Shown: piece after piece, positions 34,583-44,472 of the stretch
Layout of the letters: each line of letters begins with the position of its first letter
Position numbering within the stretch: the first letter of the stretch is position 1
NCBI RefSeq assembly: GCF_042680125.1
Contig: NZ_JBHTNY010000053.1
Source of the DNA: Robinsoniella peoriensis
GTDB lineage: Bacteria; Bacillota; Clostridia; Lachnospirales; Lachnospiraceae
Strand: one strand, 5' to 3'
DNA length: 49,652 bases
Made by a program: the position numbers and the translations under genes
Notes under the pieces: model-generated
The model's input: the letters and a program-made list of their open reading frames with translations, nothing else
Databases searched by the model: none
What the model was told of the DNA's origin: nothing

Positions 34583-35671
34583 TTAAAAATCCTGTATTTC
34601 CATATATTTCATATAATTTACAACCATGAGGGCAATCTTGAACGTTAATGCATCATCAAACACGCGGATATCAAGACCGGTGCTCTTCTGGAGTTTTTCC
34701 AGACGGTAAACTAACGTATTACGATGAACGAAAAGCTGTCTGGATGTCTCGGAGACATTCAGATTGTTTTCAAAGAATTTATTGATGGTCATCAGGGTTT
34801 CATCATCAAAGCTATCCGGCATTTTTTCTCCGAATACTTCCTTCATGAACATCTGACACAGCGGAATCGGAAGCTGATAGATGAGTCGTCCAATACCCAG
34901 TGTATTGTATGCAATAATATTTTTTTCAACGTAGAAAATTTTCCCCACGTCCAGTGCCATCTTCGCTTCTTTATAAGACTTCGATACCAATTTAATTTCA
35001 TCCACAATCGTTCCGTAAGCTATACGGACACTGGACATAGCCTCAGCATTTAACATGTCTCTCAGCATCTTGGCAATCTCATCAATATCCTCATAAGTAT
35101 CCTCCGGCTTTAATTCTTTCACCAAAATAATACTTTTTTCATCTACAGCAGTAATATAATCCTTCGGTTTTGATGCAAACAGGCTTTTTACTGTCTCCAG
35201 AGCATTGTTATCCTTCTCATATTTTGTTTCTACCATAAATACCACACGTCTTGCTTCCGTTTCAATATGAAGCTTCTTTGCGCGGTTATAAATATCTACT
35301 AATAACAGGTTGTCCAGCAATAAGTTCTGGATAAAGTTATTCTTATCAAAACGTTCTTTATAAGCTACAATCAGATTCTGGATTTCACAGACTGCAACTT
35401 TTCCTATCATATATGCATCTTCGCTGGAACCCTTGGCAATCAGCACGTATTCTACTGTTCTCTCATCAAATATCTTAAAGAAATGATATCCCTGTATAAC
35501 CTGACTGTCAGCTGCAGAATCAGCAAACAGCTGCACAGTATCACCTGCGATGTCATTGTCTGCAAATGTCGTAACGACCAAACGGCCCTCCAGATCCATG
35601 ATACACAAATCAATCCTGGTGATTGCACGTAATTCGTCAATAGCATTTTGTAAAACCTGGCTTGAAATCAT
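34583..35671 (-). CDS. CdaR/PucR-type transcriptional regulator
   Basis: Regulator (362 aa) with an N-terminal sugar-diacid-recognition-like domain (residues ~1-135, LQNAIDELRAITRIDLCIMD), a middle GGDEF-like region and a C-terminal PucR HTH (LNVSETSRQLFVHRNTLVYR). CdaR proteins sense sugar diacids such as glucarate. Upstream GAGGAAG supports the start. Its position before aconitase suggests control of citrate/isocitrate metabolism by an organic acid, as inference. The promoter contains an inverted repeat that may be an autoregulatory site. Confidence 0.88.
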   Translation of the reverse strand: MISSQVLQNAIDELRAITRIDLCIMDLEGRLVVTTFADNDIAGDTVQLFADSAADSQVIQGYHFFKIFDERTVEYVLIAKGSSEDAYMIGKVAVCEIQNLIVAYKERFDKNNFIQNLLLDNLLLVDIYNRAKKLHIETEARRVVFMVETKYEKDNNALETVKSLFASKPKDYITAVDEKSIILVKELKPEDTYEDIDEIAKMLRDMLNAEAMSSVRIAYGTIVDEIKLVSKSYKEAKMALDVGKIFYVEKNIIAYNTLGIGRLIYQLPIPLCQMFMKEVFGEKMPDSFDDETLMTINKFFENNLNVSETSRQLFVHRNTLVYRLEKLQKSTGLDIRVFDDALTFKIALMVVNYMKYMEIQDF

Positions 35672-35706
35672 TCTTTCACTTCCTCACTTTGTAAATTTAT
35701 ACAGAT

Positions 35707-35742
35707 ACTATAAAACATTTTCGGGAAAATAGCAAATGTTTT
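35707..35742 (-). promoter_or_regulatory. CdaR-type gene promoter with inverted repeat
   Basis: Minus strand: -35 TTGCTA (35730-35735), 17-bp spacer, -10 TATAGT (35707-35712). Perfect 9-bp arms AAAACATTT/AAATGTTTT (35712-35720 and 35734-35742) bracket the spacer, a plausible operator. It touches the stop codon of the next gene. Confidence 0.65.
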
Positions 35743-36199
35743 ACGCATGTTTCCCCATCACCCCATAAATAATTCCATGGAGCGGTTCCAGATTATCCCA
35801 CACCACACGGTTCGAATCCACAGACTTTTCTCCGCAGTCAATGATACCGGTATGGGATTTAATGTCTTCCATTTTTGCCTCCATTGCCTTCAATTCCGTG
35901 GGTGCAAGTCCCTTTTTCACATCCAGCATGGATCCTGCAAACTTGTCGGCGTAAACATGGGCGAGAATTTCTATTGCCAATGAATGCCTCTTAATTTCCA
36001 ATTCACACCCAAACTTTTCCTTGTATCGTCCGAGGGCATAGTCCGCAAGTGCCAGCGAGCCATTGCCTTCCTCATCCAGATAATCTTTCAAAATCTGGTC
36101 GCATACAATACGCACCCAGCCCTTCTCATATTTAACCGAAATGCCCCGGTATTCTTTTTCCCACTCCACATCTGTTTGTGCATTGTTTAATTCATCCAT
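35741..36199 (-). CDS. Uncharacterised 152-aa protein
   Basis: Soluble protein with AAGGAG eight bases before ATG. Seen in the sequence: EYRGISVKYEKGWVRIVCDQ near the N-terminus, a helical middle and a C-terminus NRVVWDNLEPLHGIIYGVMG. No signal peptide or membrane segment. No family recognised. Same strand as the CdaR gene but with the CdaR promoter starting at its end, so probably a separate transcript or partial readthrough. Confidence 0.75.
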   Translation of the reverse strand: MDELNNAQTDVEWEKEYRGISVKYEKGWVRIVCDQILKDYLDEEGNGSLALADYALGRYKEKFGCELEIKRHSLAIEILAHVYADKFAGSMLDVKKGLAPTELKAMEAKMEDIKSHTGIIDCGEKSVDSNRVVWDNLEPLHGIIYGVMGKHA

Positions 36200-36349
36200 A
36201 AAGGCTCCTTATATCATCTTCGGTATTTCTATCTGATTTCCTTACATATGTTTGCATATTTATTCATTTATCTGCATATGGTAATTATTTTTATTAAATC
36301 TTATTGTTATACTTATTATGTTCTATTATGAAGGAGATATTTACTGCCG

Positions 36350-36616
36350 TCAATTATTTTCTTGAATAATCAGGTATTTTGCCCTTTCATAATCCTTTTT
36401 TTCCACAAAGATCTTATACTGTCGTTCGTAAGCAGGGTCCACGCCGGCACTTCCAAAATTTGCTCTTGCCGTACCTCTTCCAGGAATCCATTGTCCGCCG
36501 TGATTGATGACTTTATAATCGTATTTAATCTTTTCCCGGTCCAGAATGTCACGGACACGGTTCATTTCAACCAGAGAGTAACCTATATAAACATCACTTT
36601 TATTAAAACTGAACAT
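36350..36616 (-). CDS. Small protein, DUF2007-like
   Basis: Protein of 88 aa with AGGAGG upstream and a good promoter. The pattern of a beta strand (DVYIGYSLVEMNRVRDIL), a helix and a C-terminal YKIFVEKKDYERAKYLI resembles DUF2007 'putative signal transducing' proteins. The Gly/Arg-rich middle (GGQWIPGRGTARANFGSAG) is unlike the standard domain. Role unknown. Confidence 0.7.
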   Translation of the reverse strand: MFSFNKSDVYIGYSLVEMNRVRDILDREKIKYDYKVINHGGQWIPGRGTARANFGSAGVDPAYERQYKIFVEKKDYERAKYLIIQENN

Positions 36617-36656
36617 TTTATCGCCCTCCTGTCATTTTGGATTTCTTCCTATTATA

Positions 36657-36685
36657 ATATTACAATATTTCAGACCTGATTGCAA
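36657..36685 (-). promoter_or_regulatory. Promoter of the 88-aa gene
   Basis: Minus strand: -35 TTGCAA (36680-36685), 17-bp spacer, -10 TAATAT (36657-36662), 40 bp before the start codon. Confidence 0.6.
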
Positions 36686-36728
36686 TCTTTGTTCGGGTAC
36701 CTGCCGGATAAAGTTTAAATTGCAATAC

Positions 36729-38513
36729 CTAACAAGGGGGAATTCCCTCCGGTACTGTGGCTGCCCCTTCTGATGCAAGCCAGAGGGTACGCTGGTTTTT
36801 CACCGGAATCAGGATAGTAACTGTTGTTCCCCGGTTCTCCTTGCTTTCAATTTTGATTCCGTACTCACTTCCATACAGCAGTTTCAGCCTGTCAGACACG
36901 TTGTTGATACCTATTCCGCTGAAATGATCTGTTTTGGCATTTTCTCCTGTTAATTTTCGCAGGTTCTCGTCTGCTATCCCCACACCATTATCAATAATCT
37001 GAAGTTGAAGCTTACCACTGAGCATACGAACCAAAATCTTGATATTTCCCTTTGCCTCATAAGGAAACGCATGAAAAAATGCATTTTCCACAAATGGCTG
37101 CAGTATCATCTTCGGTATTTTGCATTCCTCACACCCGAAGGTTACAAAATATTCCACCTGTATTTTATCACCGTATCTGGTATTATTTATCAGCACATAA
37201 TTTTTCAGGTTTTCTATTTCCCTTTCTATGGTAATATACTCGTCCATATTGCTGATTGTACTTCTCAGCAGAGCAATAAAGGCATCTATAGTCTTGGTTG
37301 ATTTTTCAACATCTCCCTGAAATATAAGCCATTTTATGCTTGCGAGGGTATTATAAATATAATGCGGGTTTATCTGCATCTGCAAAGCCGCAATCTCTGC
37401 CCTGCGTTTCTCCTTCTGGATTGTCAGAAGCTCACCGATATATCTGTTTAGCTCGTCCAGCATCTCATTGTATGTACAGGATAACTCCTCAATTTCTCTA
37501 GATCCCGTAAGTTCTATGTGTTCATCATACCGGGTCTTTCTGGCATTTGACATTTTATATACCAGTTTGGACAGGGGGCGTGCTGTCTGTCTGGTTATGA
37601 AGAATATTATGATGCTTGCCGCCGCCATAATGCCTCCACAGATAACCCAGAGCAACGGTTCATTATACAGGTTACCCAGCGCTTTCTGGGTGTTGATAAT
37701 GCCATATGCCGTACAGTGATAATAGGCAAGTTTTTTTTCCAGTACCATACCCGGATTCTTTTGTGGCATTTGCTTCCAGACCATCTGCTTATCAGAGGAA
37801 GAAACAACCTTACCTGTCTGATCCACCATATAAAACTCCGCATATTGTGAAGTAAAATATTCATAATACCTCTTAAAATCTCTTTCTTTAAGTGTTATGT
37901 ATGCCACCCCGTATGGGACTTCACTTCCGGTTGCCCTGAGCGCTTTTACCGCCATCATCACCGGCGTATTTCTGGTCGTTGAGGTATAGCCGTTTTGTTT
38001 AAATATATACTGCACCGTCTCAGGATTTTCCAGTGCATATTTTGCTTCTTCCGAACCAATAATTTCTGAGACAGGCGTTATTATTGTTTCTTCCCGGTTG
38101 AGATAACTCTTTCCGCTCTTGCTGACTACCATGGCACTGATATTGTCCATACTTGAGGGGATTGCTTTCTTCATGTCCTGATCAGCCTTATACGTTATCT
38201 TAAATGTAAACTGAGGGCTCTGCGCTCCGTCATGCAGGTACAATTTTAAATTCCAGCTGGAATTTAACGCACTGAACAGCTTCATCAGATCTTCATGATA
38301 ATTATTCAGTTCATGCTCGATCCTTAAAAACACTTTTTCCTGGGACCTTATATAGGTATCTACAAATATTTTTTTTGACATACCGATAATGACTGCAGTA
38401 ACTGCAAGAATGGCACACAGAATTCCGGCAGTCACAACTGCAAGAATTTTAGTAACCATGCTGTTGGAGTGCACTTTTTTTCCTGTCCATATGCTTCTCT
38501 TCATCCGGATCAC
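36729..38513 (-). CDS. YesM-type sensor histidine kinase
   Basis: Membrane sensor kinase (594 aa). Transmembrane helices at ~23-48 and ~285-307 flank an extracellular Cache-like sensor. A HAMP linker follows, then His_kinase (phospho-His in QMQINPHYIYNTL) and HATPase (ENAFFHAFPYEAKG, DNGVGI, GIGINNV). The GTG start overlaps the response regulator stop (GTGA), with GAAGGG seven bases upstream. YesM/YesN systems commonly sense oligosaccharides in gut Firmicutes. Here the likely targets are the galactanase and scaffold genes upstream. Confidence 0.92.
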   Translation of the reverse strand: MIRMKRSIWTGKKVHSNSMVTKILAVVTAGILCAILAVTAVIIGMSKKIFVDTYIRSQEKVFLRIEHELNNYHEDLMKLFSALNSSWNLKLYLHDGAQSPQFTFKITYKADQDMKKAIPSSMDNISAMVVSKSGKSYLNREETIITPVSEIIGSEEAKYALENPETVQYIFKQNGYTSTTRNTPVMMAVKALRATGSEVPYGVAYITLKERDFKRYYEYFTSQYAEFYMVDQTGKVVSSSDKQMVWKQMPQKNPGMVLEKKLAYYHCTAYGIINTQKALGNLYNEPLLWVICGGIMAAASIIIFFITRQTARPLSKLVYKMSNARKTRYDEHIELTGSREIEELSCTYNEMLDELNRYIGELLTIQKEKRRAEIAALQMQINPHYIYNTLASIKWLIFQGDVEKSTKTIDAFIALLRSTISNMDEYITIEREIENLKNYVLINNTRYGDKIQVEYFVTFGCEECKIPKMILQPFVENAFFHAFPYEAKGNIKILVRMLSGKLQLQIIDNGVGIADENLRKLTGENAKTDHFSGIGINNVSDRLKLLYGSEYGIKIESKENRGTTVTILIPVKNQRTLWLASEGAATVPEGIPPC

Positions 38514-40033
38514 CGACTATCCCTTCTGTATGCACTGGGCGTTTTTCCCGTAATCTTTTTAAAGACCCGGCAGAAATAACTGTGATCGGAGTAGCCTACT
38601 ACAGAACTGACCTGTGCAATGGAATATCTGGACTCTTTCAGAAACTCGCAGGCTTTCTGTATACGGATCTTATTGAGATATTCACTAAATCCCTCGCATG
38701 CATGCTGATTGAAGTATGCCGAAAGATAGGAATAACTGAAATTGAATTCTGCGGCAAGATTCTGCAGATTCAATTCTTCCGTATAATGCTTCTGGATATA
38801 ATCCAGAATTTTTCCGAGATATACGTTTTGGTCTTCCTCTGTGGTCTCAAAAACCGTTACTATTTTCTCCATGACCTCTTCAAAAACATCCAGAAACTCT
38901 TCACAGTAAGAAGACTTTTCAATTTTATCAAAAGCCTCTCTTCCGATTTCTTCCAATTCCTGAACCCTGTCATCTGAATCCCCGATGATATTGTATAACA
39001 GGTTTTTCGTCTGATTTTTCAGTTTAAATTCCGGCATCTGGATTTTTACTGCTTTCCCGATATAAATGCGGAAAATTTCAATTGCTTCACTGTATTTATG
39101 AGATACTACCGCTGATGCAAATTTACGGAAATCAAATTTTTCTAAAGTGTCTTCCTCTGTGATTTCCTGAAGGCTGCACAGATGAATCCCCCTGTAGTAG
39201 AAGCTCTCCCTCTCCAAAAAACCAGGTGTCTGAAAGTCTTTCTTTAAACTCTCCAGTTTCTTGTACTGAAATCCAAGCGTTCCAAGGATTCTCTCTGAAA
39301 TCATTCCAAGCTGGTTCATAAATTCCTTTAGATCCTCCATTAACCGCTCCTCATCCCTCACTCCATAATTCAAAATCACACACAGTGTTTCACGGTGCAT
39401 GAGAAACCTTAAATATTTGCAGTACGGGATACTATTTAGAAATTCTTCCATTTTCTCATACAGTACAGGGGAAATATCAACGCCGCTGCCATCCCTGCAG
39501 CGCAGTGGAAGCGCAAACAGCCGGTAGCAGCTGTGAGGAAGTACCTTGAAATATTCATCAGTCCACTTCAGTTCATTTTCACTGCCTGTCAGATATCTCT
39601 CCAGCATCTTGTCCAGACCCGATACCGTTTTCTTCTTTAACTGCAGGTCCGGTATATTCTGCGATACCTTTCTTACCAGCTTCAGAAGCTCCTCGGAATT
39701 AAGCGTAGGTTTTAATACATAATCTACTGCTCCATTAAGCAGTGCTTCCCTCACATATTCGAAATTATCATAACTGCTTAAAACAACATTTTTAATATCC
39801 GGATATTCTCTGTTTACGATTTTAATAAAATCCAGTCCGCTCATAATTGGCATTGCAATATCACACAAAATGATATGCGGTTGTAGTTTTGGAATCAAAT
39901 CCAGCGCTTCTTTTCCATTGGAAGCCTCTCCTACGATTTCATACCCTTCTTCTTCCCATCTCATCATAAACCGTATTCCCTGACGCATAATAAACTCGTC
40001 ATCCACTATCATTATCTTACAGCTGCTCTCCAT
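38510..40033 (-). CDS. YesN-type response regulator, AraC output
   Basis: Response regulator (507 aa). Receiver domain in the first ~120 residues (IMIVDDEF, phospho-Asp in ILCDIAMPIMSG, VLSSYDNFEYV, DYVLKP), a long helical middle, and an AraC-type double HTH at the C-terminus (LAAEFNFSYSYLSAYFNQ, VGYSDHSYFCRVFKK). I use ATG 40033 (AAGGA at seven bases) rather than 40051, whose GGAG is only three bases away, or the long frame to 40135. It is separated from the GH30 gene by a strong terminator and coupled to the kinase by a 4-nt overlap. Confidence 0.9.
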   Translation of the reverse strand: MESSCKIMIVDDEFIMRQGIRFMMRWEEEGYEIVGEASNGKEALDLIPKLQPHIILCDIAMPIMSGLDFIKIVNREYPDIKNVVLSSYDNFEYVREALLNGAVDYVLKPTLNSEELLKLVRKVSQNIPDLQLKKKTVSGLDKMLERYLTGSENELKWTDEYFKVLPHSCYRLFALPLRCRDGSGVDISPVLYEKMEEFLNSIPYCKYLRFLMHRETLCVILNYGVRDEERLMEDLKEFMNQLGMISERILGTLGFQYKKLESLKKDFQTPGFLERESFYYRGIHLCSLQEITEEDTLEKFDFRKFASAVVSHKYSEAIEIFRIYIGKAVKIQMPEFKLKNQTKNLLYNIIGDSDDRVQELEEIGREAFDKIEKSSYCEEFLDVFEEVMEKIVTVFETTEEDQNVYLGKILDYIQKHYTEELNLQNLAAEFNFSYSYLSAYFNQHACEGFSEYLNKIRIQKACEFLKESRYSIAQVSSVVGYSDHSYFCRVFKKITGKTPSAYRRDSR

Positions 40034-40099
40034 CTTCTCTTCCTTCTCCATTTTCTCCTTTGTTACACATGCAGTTTCCCCCGGGTAAATGCGTAAGCA

Positions 40100-40144
40100 A
40101 AAAAATCCGGACATATCTAAATACGTAAGATACATCCGGATTTA
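40100..40144 (-). terminator. Intrinsic terminator of the GH30 gene
   Basis: A long stem (AAATCCGGA-TATCT arms, two internal mismatches) is followed on the minus strand by a run of seven T. It separates the galactanase genes from the two-component genes. Confidence 0.88.
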
Positions 40145-40209
40145 TGGGCTCCAGGGCTTTATTCAAGTACGCTCTTTAACGTATCTGAAAATTGCTTTAT
40201 CCGGATCCC

Positions 40210-43200
40210 CTAAAATGATACAATTTTTTCCGCTGCATACTGCAGAATTACTGCTGCGTCTCCGCTGTCTGCCGTTCCATCCCCATTTACATCCCCTAAC
40301 TGCTTCTGTTCCTCAGTAAATGGCCTGAGTTCTGCATTGTACTTTAACAGTTCTGCGGAATCATTTGTATCGACCACTCCGTTCAGGTCTGTATCTCCCA
40401 TAAGGCGGGCTTTGAGAATCTCGTTAATCAGTCTCTTCAGCACTTCACCGATACGCCCTGCATCTGACTCCACATCATCATAAACCTTACGTGCTTCCTC
40501 TGTCAATGCCTGAAGCCCCGATATACTGCTTTCCAGGTATTTTTTTGAGTTTTGCAGAATCTGATCCGCCATATCCAGTGCATTCTTAAGTTCTGATTTA
40601 TTACCTTTTCGAATAAGAGATGTCATCGCCTCAGCAAGATCTTTATATGCCTGATTAATCTCTGCCACATCTGCCTGGTCATTTTGTGCTGCTGCTTTTG
40701 CTGCGTCCAGTGCAGTTCTTAATCCGGCAATACTTGACGGTGTATACTGTGCCTCATTTTTTAAGATGGATTCAGCCTTCTGAATCAAAATGTCAAGCCT
40801 TGTGTCCTCGCTCTTTAACAGTAATCCCGTGACTGCATCCATTAACTTTCGGGATGCCTCATTAACGGATTCCTGACTCACACCATTGTTTGTATAAACC
40901 CTTTTCGCCTCTGCCAGCGCAGTTCTGACTGCTTCTACACTTTCCTCCGTGTATTGTGTCAGGCTCTCCTCATCTGTGAGTATTGCTTCTGCACCATCGA
41001 TGACAGCCTTCAGCCCCGTTTTCTGGGTGGTACTCTCCAGAAGATTACATACGGTAATCAGCTTTAAGAATGCCCTGTCTACTTCATCCTGGGATACCTC
41101 TGGTATCTCAAGCGCTGCTCTTGCCAGTGATAAAGCGTCTTCTACTGCTGCCCAGCTTTCTTCTGTAAAGCATTTATTCTCATTTTGCTGCAATTCTAAT
41201 TTTTCAGCCATGGCAATTGCCAGTTTCAGGCTTGTAAGGTCTGTTTCCTGCGTTTCACCGCCGCCATTTAAGCCCTCAAGTGCTTCACGGATCTTCAGCG
41301 CTGCCTGCTCTGCGTCCTTCTGGCTGGTTCCTGCATGGTAAAGCAAGGGATGTCCCGCTTTTACGGCTTCATCCAGCACCTCCAGCTTTTCTTCCGTGTA
41401 CTGGCTTCTATCGATTGCTCTGGCGCCGGCCAGTGCATCTTTTAATTCCTGCAGATTCAGCTTATTCTGAATCCTGATATAGGAAAGTACCGGATCAGGT
41501 CCTCCGTTTGCCGCTACGGACAGGGTAACTTCTCCTGCCGTCTCACAGGTAAACTCATAATATTCCTCATTCCAGGGATTGTTATTCTTCCAGGTGTTTG
41601 CCGTTCCAAGTTCTGTCGTTTTCCCTCCTGCCGTTACCGAGACTTTCATAGGACGGTTCTGGTTCCACCACTCTTTGAATCCCATGCTCACCCGATATGT
41701 GCCTGCCTCCAAAGGTATAACATAGCGAATTTGCTGTCCCTGTTCTGCATACCAGCCGGTATCATAATTATCGTTTATATCCCCGTTGTATGCACCGTAC
41801 TGCTCTGCATAACCCCAGCTGCCTTCCACATACTTCTGATCCGGGCTCTGATTTAAAAGTTCTGCGTAACGGTTTACCCGTTTATATTCCGGAGACTCGG
41901 GGTTGTTACAGTCTATGAAATACTGCACATTTACCGGTATGATCTGAACATCCACAGATGCCTTGTCAGCCGTTTCAGAGACAGTGCCTTCCAGGGTTAC
42001 ATTTTTGGTAAAGTCAACACCCTCCAGATTCCATACTACTTTCATTTCTAATTTATTACCCATATTGGTGCGGGCAGTTACGGTATCCGGAAGTATTGGC
42101 TGCACACCGCTTACCGTATAGACCTGTTCACTCTTGCTGATATTTTCAACTTTTTCATTCAAAGTTCCATAAATGACTCTTCCATTGCTGATCTCCAGAA
42201 GCTTTCCATCCTGCCCTGCCGCCTTGGATATGGAAATTGTATGTGTGCCTTCTTCCAGGATTCCTGTGTGATAAAGGAGAACACCGCCCTCTTTATCCTC
42301 AGATACCAGGGAAACTTCCTGTTGTTCTCCGCCATCTACGGATATATTTACAAGTGCTCCCTCCGGTGCCATCGTTCCATAGATCTGAGCCTGGGTGCCC
42401 TGAAATGTAAACTCTGCCAGACCCTCCGGCGCAGTTGTATACTTTCCACCTCCGAAACTCTCTGCAGAATTTCCCCAGGACCCGGTATAGGTAAACTTAT
42501 TGATATCTGAAGTCCACTCTTCAGCCGGCTTTTCCACATTAGCATCCACCACTTTTGTATAGTCTGATGGACTGCAGACCGCACTTGCATCATTTGCCCT
42601 GATTATATAGGTAGAAACAGAATTTGACGGCAGTGTCACATCCAGCACACCATCTGTCACATCCTGAGTCTCAGCCAGCTGGCAGCTCTCTGAATCTGAG
42701 GTACGGTAGAGTTCTGCTGTCGCTGCAGTATTGAATGCGCTTAAGTCCACCGATGTATTTTTTTCTCCGTCAAAATTCTGAGCAACGATAACCAGTTCAT
42801 CGCCTTCCGGCGAAATTGCGGCACACATATTGGAGTCCTGAATATCAATCATTGTATAACCAGCCTTCAGGTACTTACTGTACTGCATCATGGTATAAAG
42901 CTGTTTCGTCACTGCCCAGTAACCCTCACCTGGAACTCCTTCCTTGCGGTTCCCGTTACCGTCCACCAGATTTGTGTGGTAATCAGGCACAGGCTGTCCG
43001 TCTTTTTCAAATACCGCATGAATCAAACCCCAGTTAGAATTTGTCTGAAGGCACTCATATTCACTGTCTGCCACCAGCCATGCAATCCACGCTGTAGGCT
43101 GCATATACTTCAGGTCATCCATGATTCCTTCGCTCTGTGAGCGGGTATTGGCTGCTTCCATAGATTCGTGGCACCCATCATAATGGCTTCCTCCGCCCCT

Positions 43201-44289
43201 GGTGACTTCTGACATCCACAGTCCCTTGTCATACTCTTCGGCAATGTGGCGCAGTTCTTTTCTTTCACTGTTGCTTCCGCTGTATGTATGGGCGCTGATT
43301 GTATCCATGGCGGACTTTATATCGTCATCCAGCCGGTTGTAAGAATTTATCCCTGCCCACAGACTTGTCTCATCTGTACCGGTAATCTTTACATCCTTTA
43401 AATTTCCCTGAAACTCTTCGGCTAACATTGCATTCAACATTTCACGGTACGCACGTGACTGAAGCTCCCCTGTATTGAAAATGCATCCTTCCTGTTTGGT
43501 ACTTCCTTCATGCCAGTAATTGGTATCCGGCTCATTCAGAGGCTCAATATAGGATACGCCCACACCGAATTTAGATTTCAGGTTTTGGTCCACCCAGTTC
43601 GCGGACCGCGCCATATACATGGCAAAATCATCATAGTAATCATCCTTCAGATTGTTGGAATCATTCCAGTATCCTCCGGTGGAGGTACCTGACTTTGTCA
43701 TATAATAAGGTGGAGAGTTAGAAAATACTTTGTTAATGATGGTGTTTTCTTCCCCTGTTTGCTGTGCATAGTCATATCGGTATTTATTTGCCTGCTCCAA
43801 CATCCACAGCTGTCCTGCATCGCTCATTTCTTCCGTAGTTTTCCCGTAGAAAGCCTCGCTGCTAAATTCCCCGCTTCCGTCTTTCGTACCGGTCATATCC
43901 TCTGTCCAGCCTGGCACCAGGCCTTCGCACCTCTTAATGGATGAATTCTCTTTGTCTCCTCCTCCTACATTGTACCTCACAATATTCAGATTCAGATATT
44001 CCGGCGAAAATGCCAGTTCCGCTATTTCCTCACGGTCGGCTCTGCCGTTTCCGTTCCAGTCCGCATCTCCCCAGGAGCCTATGATATTCCCCCACCAGCA
44101 CAGAGAAGTGCCCCAGCCATCCAGTGTCTGATAATGAATATCCGGATTGACTGCAATCTCTCCTGCCGTTTTTTGTTCCCCGGCAGCCATCGCCGGAATC
44201 CCAGCCATTGCAGATAATATGGTTGATGCTCCTATTACCAGGGCGGACATGCCTGCTGCCGCCTGTTTAAACCTTTTTTTCTTTCTCAT
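40210..44289 (-). CDS. GH30 endo-beta-1,6-galactanase-like enzyme with FIVAR repeats and dockerin
   Basis: Secreted modular enzyme (1359 aa). Signal peptide to ~36. GH30 domain to ~570 with acid/base Glu253 (IEPLNEPDTNYW) and nucleophile Glu361 (LWMSEVTRGG); overall pattern fits GH30_5 endo-beta-1,6-galactanases. Next come a jelly-roll carbohydrate-binding-like module (~595-715), an Ig-like module (~730-800), a malectin-like module (~805-950), a helical repeat (~955-1010), four FIVAR repeats (1021-1297) and a dockerin (1298-1359). Both dockerin calcium loops are canonical (DTDLNGVVDTND, DVNGDGTADSGD). ATG 44289 chosen because AAAGGAG lies seven bases upstream. Likely attacks side chains of type II arabinogalactan. 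Confidence 0.88.
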   Translation of the reverse strand: MRKKKRFKQAAAGMSALVIGASTILSAMAGIPAMAAGEQKTAGEIAVNPDIHYQTLDGWGTSLCWWGNIIGSWGDADWNGNGRADREEIAELAFSPEYLNLNIVRYNVGGGDKENSSIKRCEGLVPGWTEDMTGTKDGSGEFSSEAFYGKTTEEMSDAGQLWMLEQANKYRYDYAQQTGEENTIINKVFSNSPPYYMTKSGTSTGGYWNDSNNLKDDYYDDFAMYMARSANWVDQNLKSKFGVGVSYIEPLNEPDTNYWHEGSTKQEGCIFNTGELQSRAYREMLNAMLAEEFQGNLKDVKITGTDETSLWAGINSYNRLDDDIKSAMDTISAHTYSGSNSERKELRHIAEEYDKGLWMSEVTRGGGSHYDGCHESMEAANTRSQSEGIMDDLKYMQPTAWIAWLVADSEYECLQTNSNWGLIHAVFEKDGQPVPDYHTNLVDGNGNRKEGVPGEGYWAVTKQLYTMMQYSKYLKAGYTMIDIQDSNMCAAISPEGDELVIVAQNFDGEKNTSVDLSAFNTAATAELYRTSDSESCQLAETQDVTDGVLDVTLPSNSVSTYIIRANDASAVCSPSDYTKVVDANVEKPAEEWTSDINKFTYTGSWGNSAESFGGGKYTTAPEGLAEFTFQGTQAQIYGTMAPEGALVNISVDGGEQQEVSLVSEDKEGGVLLYHTGILEEGTHTISISKAAGQDGKLLEISNGRVIYGTLNEKVENISKSEQVYTVSGVQPILPDTVTARTNMGNKLEMKVVWNLEGVDFTKNVTLEGTVSETADKASVDVQIIPVNVQYFIDCNNPESPEYKRVNRYAELLNQSPDQKYVEGSWGYAEQYGAYNGDINDNYDTGWYAEQGQQIRYVIPLEAGTYRVSMGFKEWWNQNRPMKVSVTAGGKTTELGTANTWKNNNPWNEEYYEFTCETAGEVTLSVAANGGPDPVLSYIRIQNKLNLQELKDALAGARAIDRSQYTEEKLEVLDEAVKAGHPLLYHAGTSQKDAEQAALKIREALEGLNGGGETQETDLTSLKLAIAMAEKLELQQNENKCFTEESWAAVEDALSLARAALEIPEVSQDEVDRAFLKLITVCNLLESTTQKTGLKAVIDGAEAILTDEESLTQYTEESVEAVRTALAEAKRVYTNNGVSQESVNEASRKLMDAVTGLLLKSEDTRLDILIQKAESILKNEAQYTPSSIAGLRTALDAAKAAAQNDQADVAEINQAYKDLAEAMTSLIRKGNKSELKNALDMADQILQNSKKYLESSISGLQALTEEARKVYDDVESDAGRIGEVLKRLINEILKARLMGDTDLNGVVDTNDSAELLKYNAELRPFTEEQKQLGDVNGDGTADSGDAAVILQYAAEKIVSF

Positions 44290-44371
44290 ATCCATTCTCC
44301 TTTAGCCTCATAGAGCTTATTTGTAAACTCATTCCTGCCTGCAGTTTTATCCCCACTATTTTTGTTATGAA

Positions 44372-44419
44372 GAAACAGAGAGCAGTCCCGTCTGCTACAG
44401 GTATCCCACTCTCTGTTTC
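44372..44419. other. Intergenic hairpin between GH43 and GH30 genes
   Basis: GAAACAGAGAG (44372-44382) pairs with CTCTCTGTTTC (44409-44419) around a 26-nt loop. T-tracts are weak on both strands, so it may be a partial terminator or a message-processing site between the two galactanase genes. Confidence 0.5.
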
Positions 44420-44472
44420 TATTTTGCTATTTCCGGACTATCTCCGAAACTTCCAGATGTTCAGTGAGAATC

